Below are positions 16,599 to 25,694 of a DNA stretch of 64,000 nucleotides, one piece after another. A model generated the notes under the pieces. The model searched no databases. It saw only the letters and a program-made list of their open reading frames with translations, and was not told the DNA's origin. The DNA comes from Nitrobacter vulgaris (lineage in GTDB: Bacteria > Pseudomonadota > Alphaproteobacteria > Rhizobiales > Xanthobacteraceae). A program made the translations under genes and the position numbers. The stretch's first letter is position 1. The number at the start of each line of letters is the position of its first letter. The stretch spans positions 4,564 to 68,563 of the forward strand of contig NZ_JAVDPZ010000022.1 in assembly GCF_031453995.1 (NCBI RefSeq), given 5' to 3'.

Positions 16599-17906
16599 TC
16601 ATGTTTCAGCCGAAAGAACCCCGAGACGTGCGGCGAAGGCTTTGCTGACAGAAGCATGGATCGCTTTGGGAAACCGGGGCGGCAATTCATCCGCTAACCG
16701 CTCCAGCGTCTCGCCTGCGGTGGCAGCGATTTCGTTGATCACGGTTTGAACGGTCGTCTTCGAAAATCGCGCCTTCCGTCCGGTCTCGAAGAAGTGTCGG
16801 CCTTGAATTCCATCAATCCTGTAGTGGTTCTTCGCTCCCACGGCCATGGCGAGCTTCATCTGCTTGCGTTCGATCTGGCGGGCGTCGAGACTCGGCTGGG
16901 CGGACAGAACGTCGTAAAGCGGCGTCAGGCGGAAAGTGCCGCCTGGTCCGAGGAAGATGCTGAAGTTCTTGGCGTGTCCGTCGGTGGCCCCGATAAGCCA
17001 GAACAGGATCTGGGCCTTGAGGACGGTCTTGCGATCCTCGTCGGGCGTGTCGCTGCCCTTGAGGAGGTCGAGAACCTGCACGAGGCCGGGCCCGCCGTCG
17101 CTCTGATACTTCCTGCTCGGGGGCACCGACAGCGCCTGACAGCAATCTTCCTGCGGCAAGCGCAGTAGGCGCCCGTCCTGAGTCCAACGCCGGTCGAAGC
17201 GTTCAATGACCAGCGCTCTCGTCCTCCCGAACGTCTCGATGGTGGCGTTGTTGACCGGAAGCCCAAAGACTGCGAGCAGCCTCAGGCAAAAAAACTCGTT
17301 CTCGACGCTGTTCGACAGATCGATGCCGTTTGGCAGTTCACCGATCTGGGGCTTCAGGATATGGGTCGTGGGTGTCGTCCCGAGAGGCCTGCGCCAACGC
17401 TTGCCGTCCCACAGCAGCGCGGTCTTTTCCTGCGCGCCGGCAACGGAAATCCGGAAGTCGTCGTCTTTGCTGAGGCCAAGGGGAGCCTGCTCAAGGTTCC
17501 GCAGCAGCTTTTCGATTGCCGCGTCATCGATGGGCTCTCCTTCGATCCCACTGCTGCGCTCATCGACTCCATCGGCAACAAACTGGAGAGCACCGATGCA
17601 ATCCCGTCCGATGGCTACGAGCAGGCTATAGGCGTCGGCCCCTTCAGCGCCGACCCTTTCTGCGACACGTCGGCGCAGCAGTTCGGAGTCGGGGAGCAGG
17701 TTCTCGAAGACAGCAATGACCGGAGCACCGCGCCAGGAGTCCTCCCGTAACGGCAGTGAAAGCGAGACCGGGATGGCATTCTCCCAACCGAGCCAGCTTT
17801 CATCATATTGAAAGCTGACCGCGCCGCCCGGATCTTTGAGAAGATGACCGACCAGGCGGTTGTTGAGATAGACGTACAGCGGTGCGTGCTGCCGACGGCG
17901 CGCCAT
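16599..17906 (-). CDS. hipA: HipA-type serine/threonine kinase toxin
   Basis: The 435-residue protein has the N-terminal HipA domain (LYVYLNNRLVGHL, AVFENLLPDSELLR). The kinase core follows: ISVAGAQEKTALL (phosphate-binding loop), THILKP (the ATP-contacting Lys), DGHAKNFS (catalytic Asp/His/Asn region) and YDVLSAQP (the metal-binding DxD-like Asp). E. coli HipA phosphorylates glutamyl-tRNA synthetase and induces persistence; HipA relatives vary in target. The start overlaps the hipB stop (TGATG), so the pair is co-translated. Confidence 0.9.
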   Translation of the reverse strand: MARRRQHAPLYVYLNNRLVGHLLKDPGGAVSFQYDESWLGWENAIPVSLSLPLREDSWRGAPVIAVFENLLPDSELLRRRVAERVGAEGADAYSLLVAIGRDCIGALQFVADGVDERSSGIEGEPIDDAAIEKLLRNLEQAPLGLSKDDDFRISVAGAQEKTALLWDGKRWRRPLGTTPTTHILKPQIGELPNGIDLSNSVENEFFCLRLLAVFGLPVNNATIETFGRTRALVIERFDRRWTQDGRLLRLPQEDCCQALSVPPSRKYQSDGGPGLVQVLDLLKGSDTPDEDRKTVLKAQILFWLIGATDGHAKNFSIFLGPGGTFRLTPLYDVLSAQPSLDARQIERKQMKLAMAVGAKNHYRIDGIQGRHFFETGRKARFSKTTVQTVINEIAATAGETLERLADELPPRFPKAIHASVSKAFAARLGVLSAET

Positions 17907-18157
17907 CAGAAAATATCCTCAATGGCGGCGGCCCTGCCCTTCGATCGTGGTCCTATCTGTACTTCGAGGTCGAGCGCGGCGAGCACGGCAAGGATCGTAT
18001 CCAGCCTGGTGGCGGGATTGCCGCTTTCGATTAAGGAGACTGTCTCCTGACGGAGACCCGCCCTCTCGCCGAGCTGCGTCTGGCTCCATCTCCGCTGCTT
18101 GCGTGCGCGGCGGATGAAGTTGCCGACCTGCTTTGGACTGCGCGCCAAGTCTGCCAT
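17906..18157 (-). CDS. hipB: HipB-type antitoxin and repressor (Xre HTH)
   Basis: This 83-residue helix-turn-helix protein (FIRRARKQRRWSQTQLGERAGLRQETVSLIESG, with SQTQLGERAG as the first HTH helices) has a short C-terminal tail ending EDIF. HipB proteins bind the hipBA promoter and neutralise HipA. An inverted repeat covers the ATG and a longer one sits 16-46 bp upstream. ATG 18157 lies within the first repeat; a shifted 81-aa frame is a shadow. Confidence 0.9.
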   Translation of the reverse strand: MADLARSPKQVGNFIRRARKQRRWSQTQLGERAGLRQETVSLIESGNPATRLDTILAVLAALDLEVQIGPRSKGRAAAIEDIF

Positions 18158-18203
18158 AGCTCAACTATGGCCTAATTCCGATAATTCTTCAATATCGTAA
18201 TTA
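18154..18203 (-). promoter_or_regulatory. hipBA operator region with two inverted repeats
   Basis: The first repeat is CCATAG-ctcaa-CTATGG (18154-18170), covering the hipB ATG. The second is TAATTCCGATA / TATCGTAATTA (18173-18183 and 18193-18203), 11-bp arms with one mismatch and a 9-bp spacer. The second is the better HipB operator candidate and overlaps the AT-rich promoter. The remaining 18204-18566 shows no supported gene. Confidence 0.6.
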
Positions 18204-18566
18204 GTTCATAGATTCAAATTATGCGTCAAATGCGATAAATAAGTTTTACATGAACCAGCGCATAAAACCTCGCCTTGAGAGGCGTTCTACTTGGCGCCGC
18301 ATTAGATCGTACCTGTCCACGGTGCCCCGTCCACTTCACTTTCCGGAATGTTGTGGGCACGGCTGCCATGCCGATTGGTAAGGGAACGACGCGGAGGAGA
18401 TCTCAAGGGAGGTCGTTAAGGCCGTGATAATTTCCGACCCAAAAAGCAAAAGTCCTTTGCTCCGCTTTTAAATCGCCGTCTCAGGCCCACACAACTTACC
18501 GTGCTAAGAACGTAACCTAACCTTCGACAGTGCTTCGGCTCGATAATGCACATGACCGCAAAGTGT

Positions 18567-21407
18567 TCACGAGCGGCAGCACCGCCATGATGATGCTCCG
18601 CGCCGTGCCGATCCCTTCCTCCAAGCCGCGAACTTGCTAAGCTCACGCAACCACAATACCGAGCTCGCGACCACCGTACAGATCAACCAGTCGGCCAGAC
18701 CCAGAGCTGTCGTCGAGAACGCCTCCTGAAGAAACGGCACATAGACGACAGCGATGTGGAGGATCAGGGAAAACACGACGGCCGCCGATAGCCAATTATT
18801 CCTGAACAGTCCAACAAATGCGCTCTGCTCATCGGAGCGGGCATTGAACACATTGAATAGCTGAAACATCGTCAACGTGGTGAACGCCATGGTCTGCGCA
18901 TAGACGACCGATCCCTTGCCTTCGATCAGGCCGCCGGGAAGCGAAGCGTCGAGCACGAAGAGCGTTCCGGCTGCCATCACGGTGCCGATAAAAAAGATGC
19001 CTCTCCACATCCGGCGGGTGATCACGCCTTCGCCTCGAGGACGCGGCAGACGAGTCATGGTTCGAGTGTCGATCGGTTCGACCCCAAGGGCAAGCGCAGG
19101 ACCGCCATCCGTCACCAGATTGATCCACAGGATCTGCGTGGCCATCAGGGGAAGGATGAGCGTGCCATCTTCCCTTCCGGGCGCTGAAAGACCGATCACG
19201 CCAGCGAGCAACACGCCAAGGAACATCGTCATGACTTCGCCGATGTTCGACGACAGCAGATAGCGCAAAAATCTTCGGATATTGGCGAAGATTGCCCGTC
19301 CCTCCTCCACTGCGGCCACAATCGTCGCGAAATTGTCGTCGGCGAGCACCATGTCGGCTGCTTCCTTGGAGACATCGGTGCCGGTGATCCCCATGGCGAT
19401 ACCGATATCCGCCCTCTTCAGGGCCGGTGCGTCGTTGACGCCGTCGCCTGTCATTGCCACCATCATTCCGCTCCGCTGAAGCGCCTCGACGATGCGTAGC
19501 TTGTGCTCCGGATTGACCCGGGCGTAGACTGAAGTCTCCGCGACCGCCCGGTCGAGCGCATCGTCACTCATTGCCTTCAACTCGGTGCCAGCAAGGATGC
19601 GGCCATCGGACGCGATGCCAAGTTCGGCAGCGATCACGGCGGCGGTCTTCGGATGATCGCCGGTGATCATGATCAGGCGGATACCCGCCTTTTTCGCCTT
19701 GGCGATGGCTTTTCTCGCTTCCTCGCGCGGCGGGTCCATCATTCCGATCAACCCCAGGAAGACGAGATCCTGCTCCACGCTTTCGTCAAAGCCCTCTCGG
19801 CCCTCCGGGTCGGGTGGCAGTGAGCGGAATGCCACTCCTAGCGTCCGAAGTGCGTCCGCAGCCAGCGCTCCATTGCTCATCAGGATTTCAGCCCGGCGCG
19901 CATCGGTCAGCGGCCTCGCCTCTTTACCCACAAGCTCGTGCGAACAGCGGGTAAGCAAAACGTCGGGCGCGCCCTTCGTCAGGGCGATAAGCCGCTCGCG
20001 CTTCTTGGCATCGGAGTGAATCGTGCTCATGAGCTTACGCTCCGACGAGAACGGGACCTCGGCTATGCGGGGAAAACGCTTATCCAGCGCCTCTGCCGTC
20101 AGCCCCGCCTTGCGCGCCGCGACAATCAGCGCGCCCTCGGTCGGATCGCCATGAACGGTCCATCGGCCATCGTTCTCCTGGAGAACTGCGTTGTTGGCCC
20201 TGTCGGCCGCGCGCAGCGCGCGGTTCAACTCGTACTGAAGGGCATCGTCATTCGACGGCTGATACTGCAGGTCCCCCTCGGGGACGTAGCCGGTGCCGTT
20301 CAAATTGGTGCATCCACTGGCCGTAACGATTCGGCGGACGGTCATCTCGTTCTTCGTCAGCGTTCCGGTTTTATCGGAAGCAATGACATTCGCCGAACCC
20401 AGAGCCTCGACCGCGGCGAGCTTACGAACGATGGCGTTTCGCTTGGCCATCCGCTGCACACCGAGTGCCAGCACGGCCGTCACGATGGCTGGCAAGCCTT
20501 CCGGGATCGCTGCCACGGCAAGCGCAACGCCGAAGATCAAGGCATCGAACACGTCTGACAGATCGCGAATCTCGCTGATGAGCAGGATGATCCCGATCAT
20601 CGCCACCGCAATGACTATGACGATCATCGCCAGCAGCTTGCCGACGCGATCAAGCTCCTTCTGAAGGGGGGTCGTCTCTTCCGGGGCTCTTTCGAGCAGA
20701 CCTGCGATGCGGCCTATCTGGGTCTGTATGCCGGTGGCTGTGATCACGGCGCGACCGTGCCCGTAAACGACGGTCGTCCCGCTGAAGACCATGTTGTGCC
20801 AGTCACCTAATTCCGCCTCGGTGGTGACGGGCAGCGTATCCTTCGAGACTGGCAGGCTTTCTCCCGTCAGCGCCCCCTCCTGGAGCTGCAGCGCGGTTGA
20901 TTGAACAAGCCGCGCATCAGCGGGGATCGTGTTGCCTTCCTCGATGAGAATGATGTCGCCGGGGACCAACTCTGCTGCCGCGATCTTCTGCGGCACGCCT
21001 TCTCGGATGACATTGGCTCGTGTCGCCGCCATCTGGCGCAGCGCGGCCATGGCCTTCTGGGCTCGAGCTTCCTGGGCATAACCCAGCACCGCATTGATAA
21101 AAACGATGGCGAAGATCGCAATGGCTTCATAAGGCAGTGCGGAACGAGATTCATAGAACCAAAGGCCGGAGGAGATCACCGCCGCGACAATCAGAAGGGC
21201 CACGAGGATGTTGGCAAACTGGTCGAGGAACTTCAGCCAGGCCGCCCTTGGCGCTTCCGCTTGCAGTTCATTGCGGCCATAGCGCGCGAGGCGTCGCCTT
21301 ATCTCGTCGTCGCTCAACCCGAACTGCACCGTCGTGCCGAGCGTTTTGAATACCTCATCCGCTGAGAGGCGATGCGGATCTCTTGGTTGCTGCCACTGCT
21401 GCTGCAA
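18567..21407 (-). CDS. P2A-type (SERCA/PMR1-like) calcium-translocating P-type ATPase
   Basis: The 946-residue membrane pump has actuator motif TGES (181-184), DKTGT with phosphorylated Asp345, GDGVNDAPAL and ten hydrophobic segments. The Ca2+-site residues of SERCA are conserved: VAAIPEGLP in M4, SSNIGEVMTMF in M5, and NLVTDG in M6. This is the same class as mycobacterial CtpF. No in-frame ATG is available: the frame opens after a TAG and offers TTG at 21407, preceded by a weak GCGGGG. It follows the USP gene by 137 bp on the same strand and probably shares its FixK-type promoter. The C-terminal 15 residues (RKGSARRGASSWRCC) are unusual and may be a changed end. Confidence 0.88.
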   Translation of the reverse strand: MQQQWQQPRDPHRLSADEVFKTLGTTVQFGLSDDEIRRRLARYGRNELQAEAPRAAWLKFLDQFANILVALLIVAAVISSGLWFYESRSALPYEAIAIFAIVFINAVLGYAQEARAQKAMAALRQMAATRANVIREGVPQKIAAAELVPGDIILIEEGNTIPADARLVQSTALQLQEGALTGESLPVSKDTLPVTTEAELGDWHNMVFSGTTVVYGHGRAVITATGIQTQIGRIAGLLERAPEETTPLQKELDRVGKLLAMIVIVIAVAMIGIILLISEIRDLSDVFDALIFGVALAVAAIPEGLPAIVTAVLALGVQRMAKRNAIVRKLAAVEALGSANVIASDKTGTLTKNEMTVRRIVTASGCTNLNGTGYVPEGDLQYQPSNDDALQYELNRALRAADRANNAVLQENDGRWTVHGDPTEGALIVAARKAGLTAEALDKRFPRIAEVPFSSERKLMSTIHSDAKKRERLIALTKGAPDVLLTRCSHELVGKEARPLTDARRAEILMSNGALAADALRTLGVAFRSLPPDPEGREGFDESVEQDLVFLGLIGMMDPPREEARKAIAKAKKAGIRLIMITGDHPKTAAVIAAELGIASDGRILAGTELKAMSDDALDRAVAETSVYARVNPEHKLRIVEALQRSGMMVAMTGDGVNDAPALKRADIGIAMGITGTDVSKEAADMVLADDNFATIVAAVEEGRAIFANIRRFLRYLLSSNIGEVMTMFLGVLLAGVIGLSAPGREDGTLILPLMATQILWINLVTDGGPALALGVEPIDTRTMTRLPRPRGEGVITRRMWRGIFFIGTVMAAGTLFVLDASLPGGLIEGKGSVVYAQTMAFTTLTMFQLFNVFNARSDEQSAFVGLFRNNWLSAAVVFSLILHIAVVYVPFLQEAFSTTALGLADWLICTVVASSVLWLRELSKFAAWRKGSARRGASSWRCCRS

Positions 21408-21544
21408 GAAAACCCCGCTCAGAATTTGTTCGAAATCTTCCTATCAGAACCCTGCAGCAAAGATCGCTGTCCCTCAACGAGGCCGCACGCAATTTTCGCC
21501 TGATATGGTGGCGTGGCGTCAAGGTGCGCTTGCGTGACACCTCG

Positions 21545-22384
21545 TCAACGCGAGAAGAAAACCGGAACAGGCGGTTTTAACAGCAAACTCCTGGTTGCAC
21601 CTCCAAGTACGACCTCGCGCCATCTGGACTGCCCATAAGCCCCCATGACAAGCAGGTCGATCCCACGGGAAAGTACGTATGCTTCAAGGACCTCGCCGAT
21701 CGGCCTGCCTTCGGCGTCGACCTCGTCCAAAACGACATCGATACCGTGATGGGCAAGATTTTTTGCCAGTTCTTCGGGGGAATGTTTGGAATCAAAAGAT
21801 TTTTCGTTCGTGACGATAACAACGCGGACCTTCTTCGCCTTGTCAAAAAGGGGAAGCGCATCCGAAACCGCACGCGTCGCGGTGCGACTGAAATCCCAAG
21901 CCACGCCGACGGTATCGAGCTGGAACGGGCGTGATCGCGGGACAGTGGGCAGGATCAGCGTCGGCCTGCCCGATTCGAAGATAATCTCCTCCGCGCACCA
22001 CAGATCATATGATGCCGGTACCGGCATGATCGTGAGATCGCGAAGCCGCGCATAGTAGACCAGCAGCGTCGGCGTCCGATGCGTTGCGCATTTCTCGAAA
22101 ATGGTCTCATGCGTAACGCCGGATTTTGCAGCCGCCGCTTCAAACGCGGCAAGCAGATCTTTGGCGCTCTTTCGGCTCTTTGCCGTTTCATGGGCCGCGA
22201 TTCCGGGTATGTCGATGATCGCCTTGGCAAGGAAGTTGCCCGGCACTTCCACGTGTACTTCGCAAGAAATCGCCGCCAAATGAGCACGGAGAGCGGCGGC
22301 TATCGAAACTGCATCGTTCACTATCGAGACGGGCGTTGGTTCCGGATAGCTCGTCAGCGTCAGAAGAACATCCTTGAAGGCCAT
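21545..22384 (-). CDS. Tandem-domain universal stress protein (UspA family)
   Basis: This 279-residue protein has two USP folds (about 1-145 and 155-279). The second ends with the ATP-binding pattern GAYGQSRWREVVLGGATRSLL. ATG 22384 is chosen because AGGGAGG stands just before it and the conserved MAFKDVLLTL begins there. A FixK-type box (22437-22450) lies 53 bp upstream, so expression probably rises at low oxygen. The P2A ATPase gene follows. The arrangement with a divergent CBS-BON gene is repeated at 41.4-43.2 kb. Confidence 0.88.
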   Translation of the reverse strand: MAFKDVLLTLTSYPEPTPVSIVNDAVSIAAALRAHLAAISCEVHVEVPGNFLAKAIIDIPGIAAHETAKSRKSAKDLLAAFEAAAAKSGVTHETIFEKCATHRTPTLLVYYARLRDLTIMPVPASYDLWCAEEIIFESGRPTLILPTVPRSRPFQLDTVGVAWDFSRTATRAVSDALPLFDKAKKVRVVIVTNEKSFDSKHSPEELAKNLAHHGIDVVLDEVDAEGRPIGEVLEAYVLSRGIDLLVMGAYGQSRWREVVLGGATRSLLLKPPVPVFFSR

Positions 22385-22436
22385 GAATCCCTCCCTTCTG
22401 GAGGTTTTTAACCTAGCCTCTAGGGAACTCCGTGTT

Positions 22437-22450
22437 TTGATCCATCGCAA
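22437..22450 (-). promoter_or_regulatory. FixK/FNR-type box before the USP gene
   Basis: TTGATCCATCGCAA fits the FixK2 consensus TTG(A/C)-N6-(T/G)CAA. It is upstream of the USP-ATPase pair. Confidence 0.65.
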
Positions 22451-22745
22451 TGGATCGCGCCTGGATACCTGCGGCTACTCCGTGTAGTCGAATGAATCCC
22501 GAGGCATTTCTTGCGACAACGCCTTACGGAAGAAACCAGTCAGTCAACCATCCAGCTGCGAAATTGTAGTGCCTTGGGAGCCATGAGCTTCGACGCGCAC
22601 TGGACGGATCGACTTATATCCTTGTCTTCCAGACGCCAAATCGGTGTTGGGCGCTCCTTGCACGAGTCAGTTCATATCCCTCGTAGTTGATGCTCGAACA
22701 TTCGTCTCAGGTCGATCGAAAGTCAGGCTTGGATGAAGGTCTTGT

Positions 22746-22759
22746 TTGAGGTGCGTCAA
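22746..22759 (+). promoter_or_regulatory. FixK/FNR-type box before the first CBS-BON gene
   Basis: TTGAGGTGCGTCAA, a TTGA-N6-TCAA site centred about 55 bp before the ATG at 22808, suitable for class II activation at about -41. Confidence 0.75.
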
Positions 22760-22807
22760 TCATCCGGTTTCATTTCTGGACGAATATTCTCAAAAATGGA
22801 GGGTTGA

Positions 22808-23503
22808 ATGCGTGCACATCAGATAATGACCCGCAAGGTGATCACAGTGTCAGCCGACACGTCCATTCTGGATGCTGCAAACCTTATGTTGCAACAGCAC
22901 ATCAGCGGCCTTCCCGTTGTTGACAAGAGGAGCGGGCTGATTGGAGTGGTCTCGGAGGGAGATTTTGTGCGACGCAGTGAGATCGGGACGCAGCGTCCGC
23001 GCATCAGATGGCTCGAATTTCTGATGGGGGTTTCGGGAAAAGTGGCCCAGGACTTTGTGCGAGAGCATGGTCGTAAGGTCAGCGAGATTATGACACAAGA
23101 CGACCTCTGCACCGCAACCGAAGATATGCCGCTTGCGGAGCTTGTGCGTTTGATGGAGCGCCGTAGTGTCAAGCGTCTGCCCGTGGTGCGTGGACGCACG
23201 GTAATTGGGATTGTGACCCGCACCGACCTTCTTCGTGCCGTCGCAAGCCTCGCAAAGGATGTTCCGGACCCGACGGCAGATGATGATCATATTCGTGACC
23301 GTGTGATCGCCTCCATCGATAAGAATGACTGGCGACCGGCGCAATTGAGCGTCACGGTTCATGATGGAATTGTATATCTTACAGGCGTCATTACGGACGC
23401 GCGTTTCCGGCAAGCTGCGATCGTGGCGGCTGAAAACGTCCCAGGTGTCAAGGTGGTTCACGACCACCTCTACCTAGGTTCAGCATTCATCGATAATGTC
23501 TAG
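22808..23503 (+). CDS. CBS-pair plus BON domain protein
   Basis: The 231-residue protein has CBS motif 1 (MRAHQIMTRKVITVSADTS to about 62), CBS 2 (KVSEIMTQDD to about 150) and a C-terminal BON domain (about 165-225, VTVHDGIVYLTGVITDARFRQAAIVAAENVPGV). CBS pairs bind adenine nucleotides; BON domains usually contact membranes or lipids. Such proteins are found in stress and hypoxia regulons. It is about 65-70% identical by eye to the protein at 42464-43192. The gene has a FixK-type box, and its stop touches an IS5 remnant. Confidence 0.88.
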   Translation: MRAHQIMTRKVITVSADTSILDAANLMLQQHISGLPVVDKRSGLIGVVSEGDFVRRSEIGTQRPRIRWLEFLMGVSGKVAQDFVREHGRKVSEIMTQDDLCTATEDMPLAELVRLMERRSVKRLPVVRGRTVIGIVTRTDLLRAVASLAKDVPDPTADDDHIRDRVIASIDKNDWRPAQLSVTVHDGIVYLTGVITDARFRQAAIVAAENVPGVKVVHDHLYLGSAFIDNV

Positions 23504-23890
23504 AAGATGACTGTTGCGACGATGCAGTTTGCGGAGAAGGTGTGGGCGCATCGGTCGTATCGTGTTGCGATGCGCCGCCAGTCTTTAAGCTTTGCGAACA
23601 GGTCTTCGACGTTATGGCGCTGGCCGTAGAGAGCCTCGCAGGCGTATGGAACTTTACGACTTCGGTTCGACGGGATGCAAGGCGCCAAGCACAAGGCGGG
23701 CGCGCTTGTGGTCGCTCATCTGGCCTTCCGAGAGGAGCACGACGATCGGCCGGCCTTCGCCATGGCAGACAGTATGGAGTTTCAAGTTCAGCTCGCCTTT
23801 GGTTCGCCCGATACGACGGGGAACATCGCCACCTTTCCAGGCTTTCACGTAGAAATGCGCTTTGAGCACCATCGGTACGTCGGCGCCACG
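23500..23890 (-). pseudogene. Decayed IS5-family transposase
   Basis: Two minus-strand frames give recognisable parts of an IS5-family (IS427-like) transposase. One is GDVPRRIGRTKGELNLKLH with GRPIVVLLSEGQMSDHK (middle part). The other is YGQRHNVEDLFAKLKDWRR with TRYDRCAHTFSANCIVATV (C-terminus). The stretch normally joining them, including one catalytic Asp, is missing and the frame changes near 23690. Terminal repeats were not identified. It is not functional. Confidence 0.8.
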
Positions 23891-24009
23891 TCCTGGAACA
23901 TCCACCTCCGTAACACCCCTTAGGAGGCTCCCCTTAGGATATCGACCGAAATATTCTGGCGCGGACATCTCCGGTAAACCAAGCCATCCCGCATCGAGGA
24001 GATGGCGAC

Positions 24010-24696
24010 ATGCATACCGAGACGATCACCGGCCTCACTGCTAAGGTTCTCGACATCCCGCACGTCCTGGCGGCCGACCAATTCGGCGAGATCGTCCGCG
24101 GCTCGGGAGTGGTTCCAAGCGAATTTTCCTACAGAAAGGATGAAGAAATCTACGGCGAAGGCGAGCCTTCCGAATACCTCTACCAGACTATCGGCGGCGC
24201 AGTCCGTACCTATAAACTGCTGAGCGACGGACGACGGCAGATCGGCGCATTCCACCTGCCGGGCGATGTCTTTGGCCTCGACCCCGGCTTGGAGCACCGA
24301 CTCACCGCCGAAGCAATCGTCGATACCACTGTCCGCCTGGTGCCTCGTCGCAGCCTTGAGAAGGCCGCAGCATCGAACGCCCAAGTTGCCCGCAATCTCT
24401 GGACGTTGACGGCAAGCGACCTCCGCCATGCCGAAGATCATATGCTGCTTCTTGGCCGCAAGACCGCGATTGAGCGCGTTGCCACTTTCCTCCTGGAAAT
24501 GGATCGCCGGCTCGCCAAGACCGGCATGATGGCGCTTCCGATGTGTCGTCGCGACATTGGCGACTACCTCGGTTTGACTCTTGAGACTGTCTCGCGGGCG
24601 CTTTCGCAACTCAACGATCAGGGCATCCTGATGTTTTCGAGCGCTCGCCAAATCGCGCTGCGCAACCGACAGAGGCTGACCGCCATGGAGGCTTGA
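24010..24696 (+). CDS. fixK: FixK2-like CRP/FNR-family transcriptional activator
   Basis: This 228-residue regulator has an N-terminal cyclic-nucleotide-binding-like beta roll (SYRKDEEIYGEGEPSEYLYQ, GAFHLPGDVFGLD) without the Cys cluster of FNR, so it should not hold an Fe-S cluster. The dimer helix (about 120-150) leads to the HTH LPMCRRDIGDYLGLTLETVSRAL. Cys179 stands where Bradyrhizobium FixK2 has its redox-sensitive Cys183. In that group FixJ-P induces fixK2, and FixK activates genes with TTGA-N6-TCAA boxes. Nine such boxes occur in this window. GAGGAG precedes ATG 24010. No FixK box is seen in its own promoter. Confidence 0.85.
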   Translation: MHTETITGLTAKVLDIPHVLAADQFGEIVRGSGVVPSEFSYRKDEEIYGEGEPSEYLYQTIGGAVRTYKLLSDGRRQIGAFHLPGDVFGLDPGLEHRLTAEAIVDTTVRLVPRRSLEKAAASNAQVARNLWTLTASDLRHAEDHMLLLGRKTAIERVATFLLEMDRRLAKTGMMALPMCRRDIGDYLGLTLETVSRALSQLNDQGILMFSSARQIALRNRQRLTAMEA

Positions 24697-24748
24697 GGTT
24701 ACCGGCCCACGGTTCACCCGGCGCATCATGATGAATGAGGAGCTTCCA

Positions 24749-25000
24749 ATGAAAAACTATCGCGTCTCGTTCTACAAGGATCTGCTGAATTCAAACGGCC
24801 ATAATTTCAGGTGCCTTCAGCGTCAGATCGATGTTGTGTCAGATGATCCCTCTCAGGCGCTGATCTTGGCAAAACAGGAAATCGGCAGCGAGCGCCTGAA
24901 CATCGACTCCGTCAAGGTGGTGCACCTAGCGAATGGCTATTCGCCTCGCACCAGCAGGCAAATGTTTGTCGCCAGTAGGACTTGCGACGATGCGGCTTAA
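24749..25000 (+). CDS. Small conserved-looking protein of unknown function
   Basis: The 83-residue protein begins MKNYRVSFYKDLLNSNGHNF and contains VVSDDPSQALILAKQEIG, which looks like a compact alpha/beta fold. A good ribosome binding site (GAGGAG, 6 bases spacing) supports ATG 24749 over an ATG 21 bases earlier. It lies 52 bp after fixK on the same strand and may be read with it. I do not recognise a named family. Confidence 0.65.
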   Translation: MKNYRVSFYKDLLNSNGHNFRCLQRQIDVVSDDPSQALILAKQEIGSERLNIDSVKVVHLANGYSPRTSRQMFVASRTCDDAA

Positions 25001-25329
25001 GCAATCGTGAGGGTTCGCACCCATCGAAGCGACGTAAGCGATCGATCAAGCCAGGTTCGTAGCCGTGGAGATCCGTCATCGTCGATCGTCCCTGGGTTGT
25101 CGGCAGCGGCTTGCTGCTGTTGGCACGGACCAACGATGACGGTCGTTCGCATTACGCGCGGTGTTGTTGACGACAGTCGGATCAGTCTTTGAACAGCGAC
25201 GAGCGCAACCAATCGCGGGACACGCCCCGCTCGACCAACTCATTATCCTCCGTTGAAATCTCACGTTCGACGCCAACCTGCTCTTTCTCGACCTGCGCAT
25301 GCCGGTTGAGAAGCTTTCTGTCGACTTGG

Positions 25330-25560
25330 ATTATGCGTGCAACTCGTCACTTCAATGAAGCGTCCGGCCTGTCAGTTTCGACGGTGCATCGCATCTGGAG
25401 CGCATTCTCTCTGTAACCTCATCGAAGCGAGACCTTCAAACTCTCGACCGATCATAGTTCGTTGAGAAGGTACGCGACATCGTTGGCCTCTACCTTGATC
25501 CACCGGAGCGCGCTTTGGTGCTTTGCGTCGATGGTCGCTCGCCATCTCAACACGATGTCG
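25330..25560 (+). pseudogene. IS630-family transposase fragment
   Basis: Translated pieces in two frames match the inner part of IS630 transposases: SGLSVSTVHRIWSAFSL, then a stop, PHRSETFKLSTD, then after a frameshift RDIVGLYLDPPERALVLCVD, the segment carrying a catalytic Asp. The N- and C-terminal parts are missing. The DNA from 25001 to 25330 shows nothing recognisable. Confidence 0.75.
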
Positions 25561-25619
25561 AATGATGTTCCACAATAGCATGGCCAACTGATGATTCTCG
25601 GCACCCCGAAAGGTCGACC

Positions 25620-25633
25620 TTGATCAAAGTCAA
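25620..25633 (+). promoter_or_regulatory. FixK/FNR-type box before the frameshifted dehydrogenase
   Basis: TTGATCAAAGTCAA fits TTGA-N6-TCAA, centred about 68 bp before the ATG at 25695. Confidence 0.75.
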
Positions 25634-25694
25634 CATGCGACGCTGCGAACCAGATCTTACTAACATCAAGCAACGCATTGGATCGGAGCATTCC

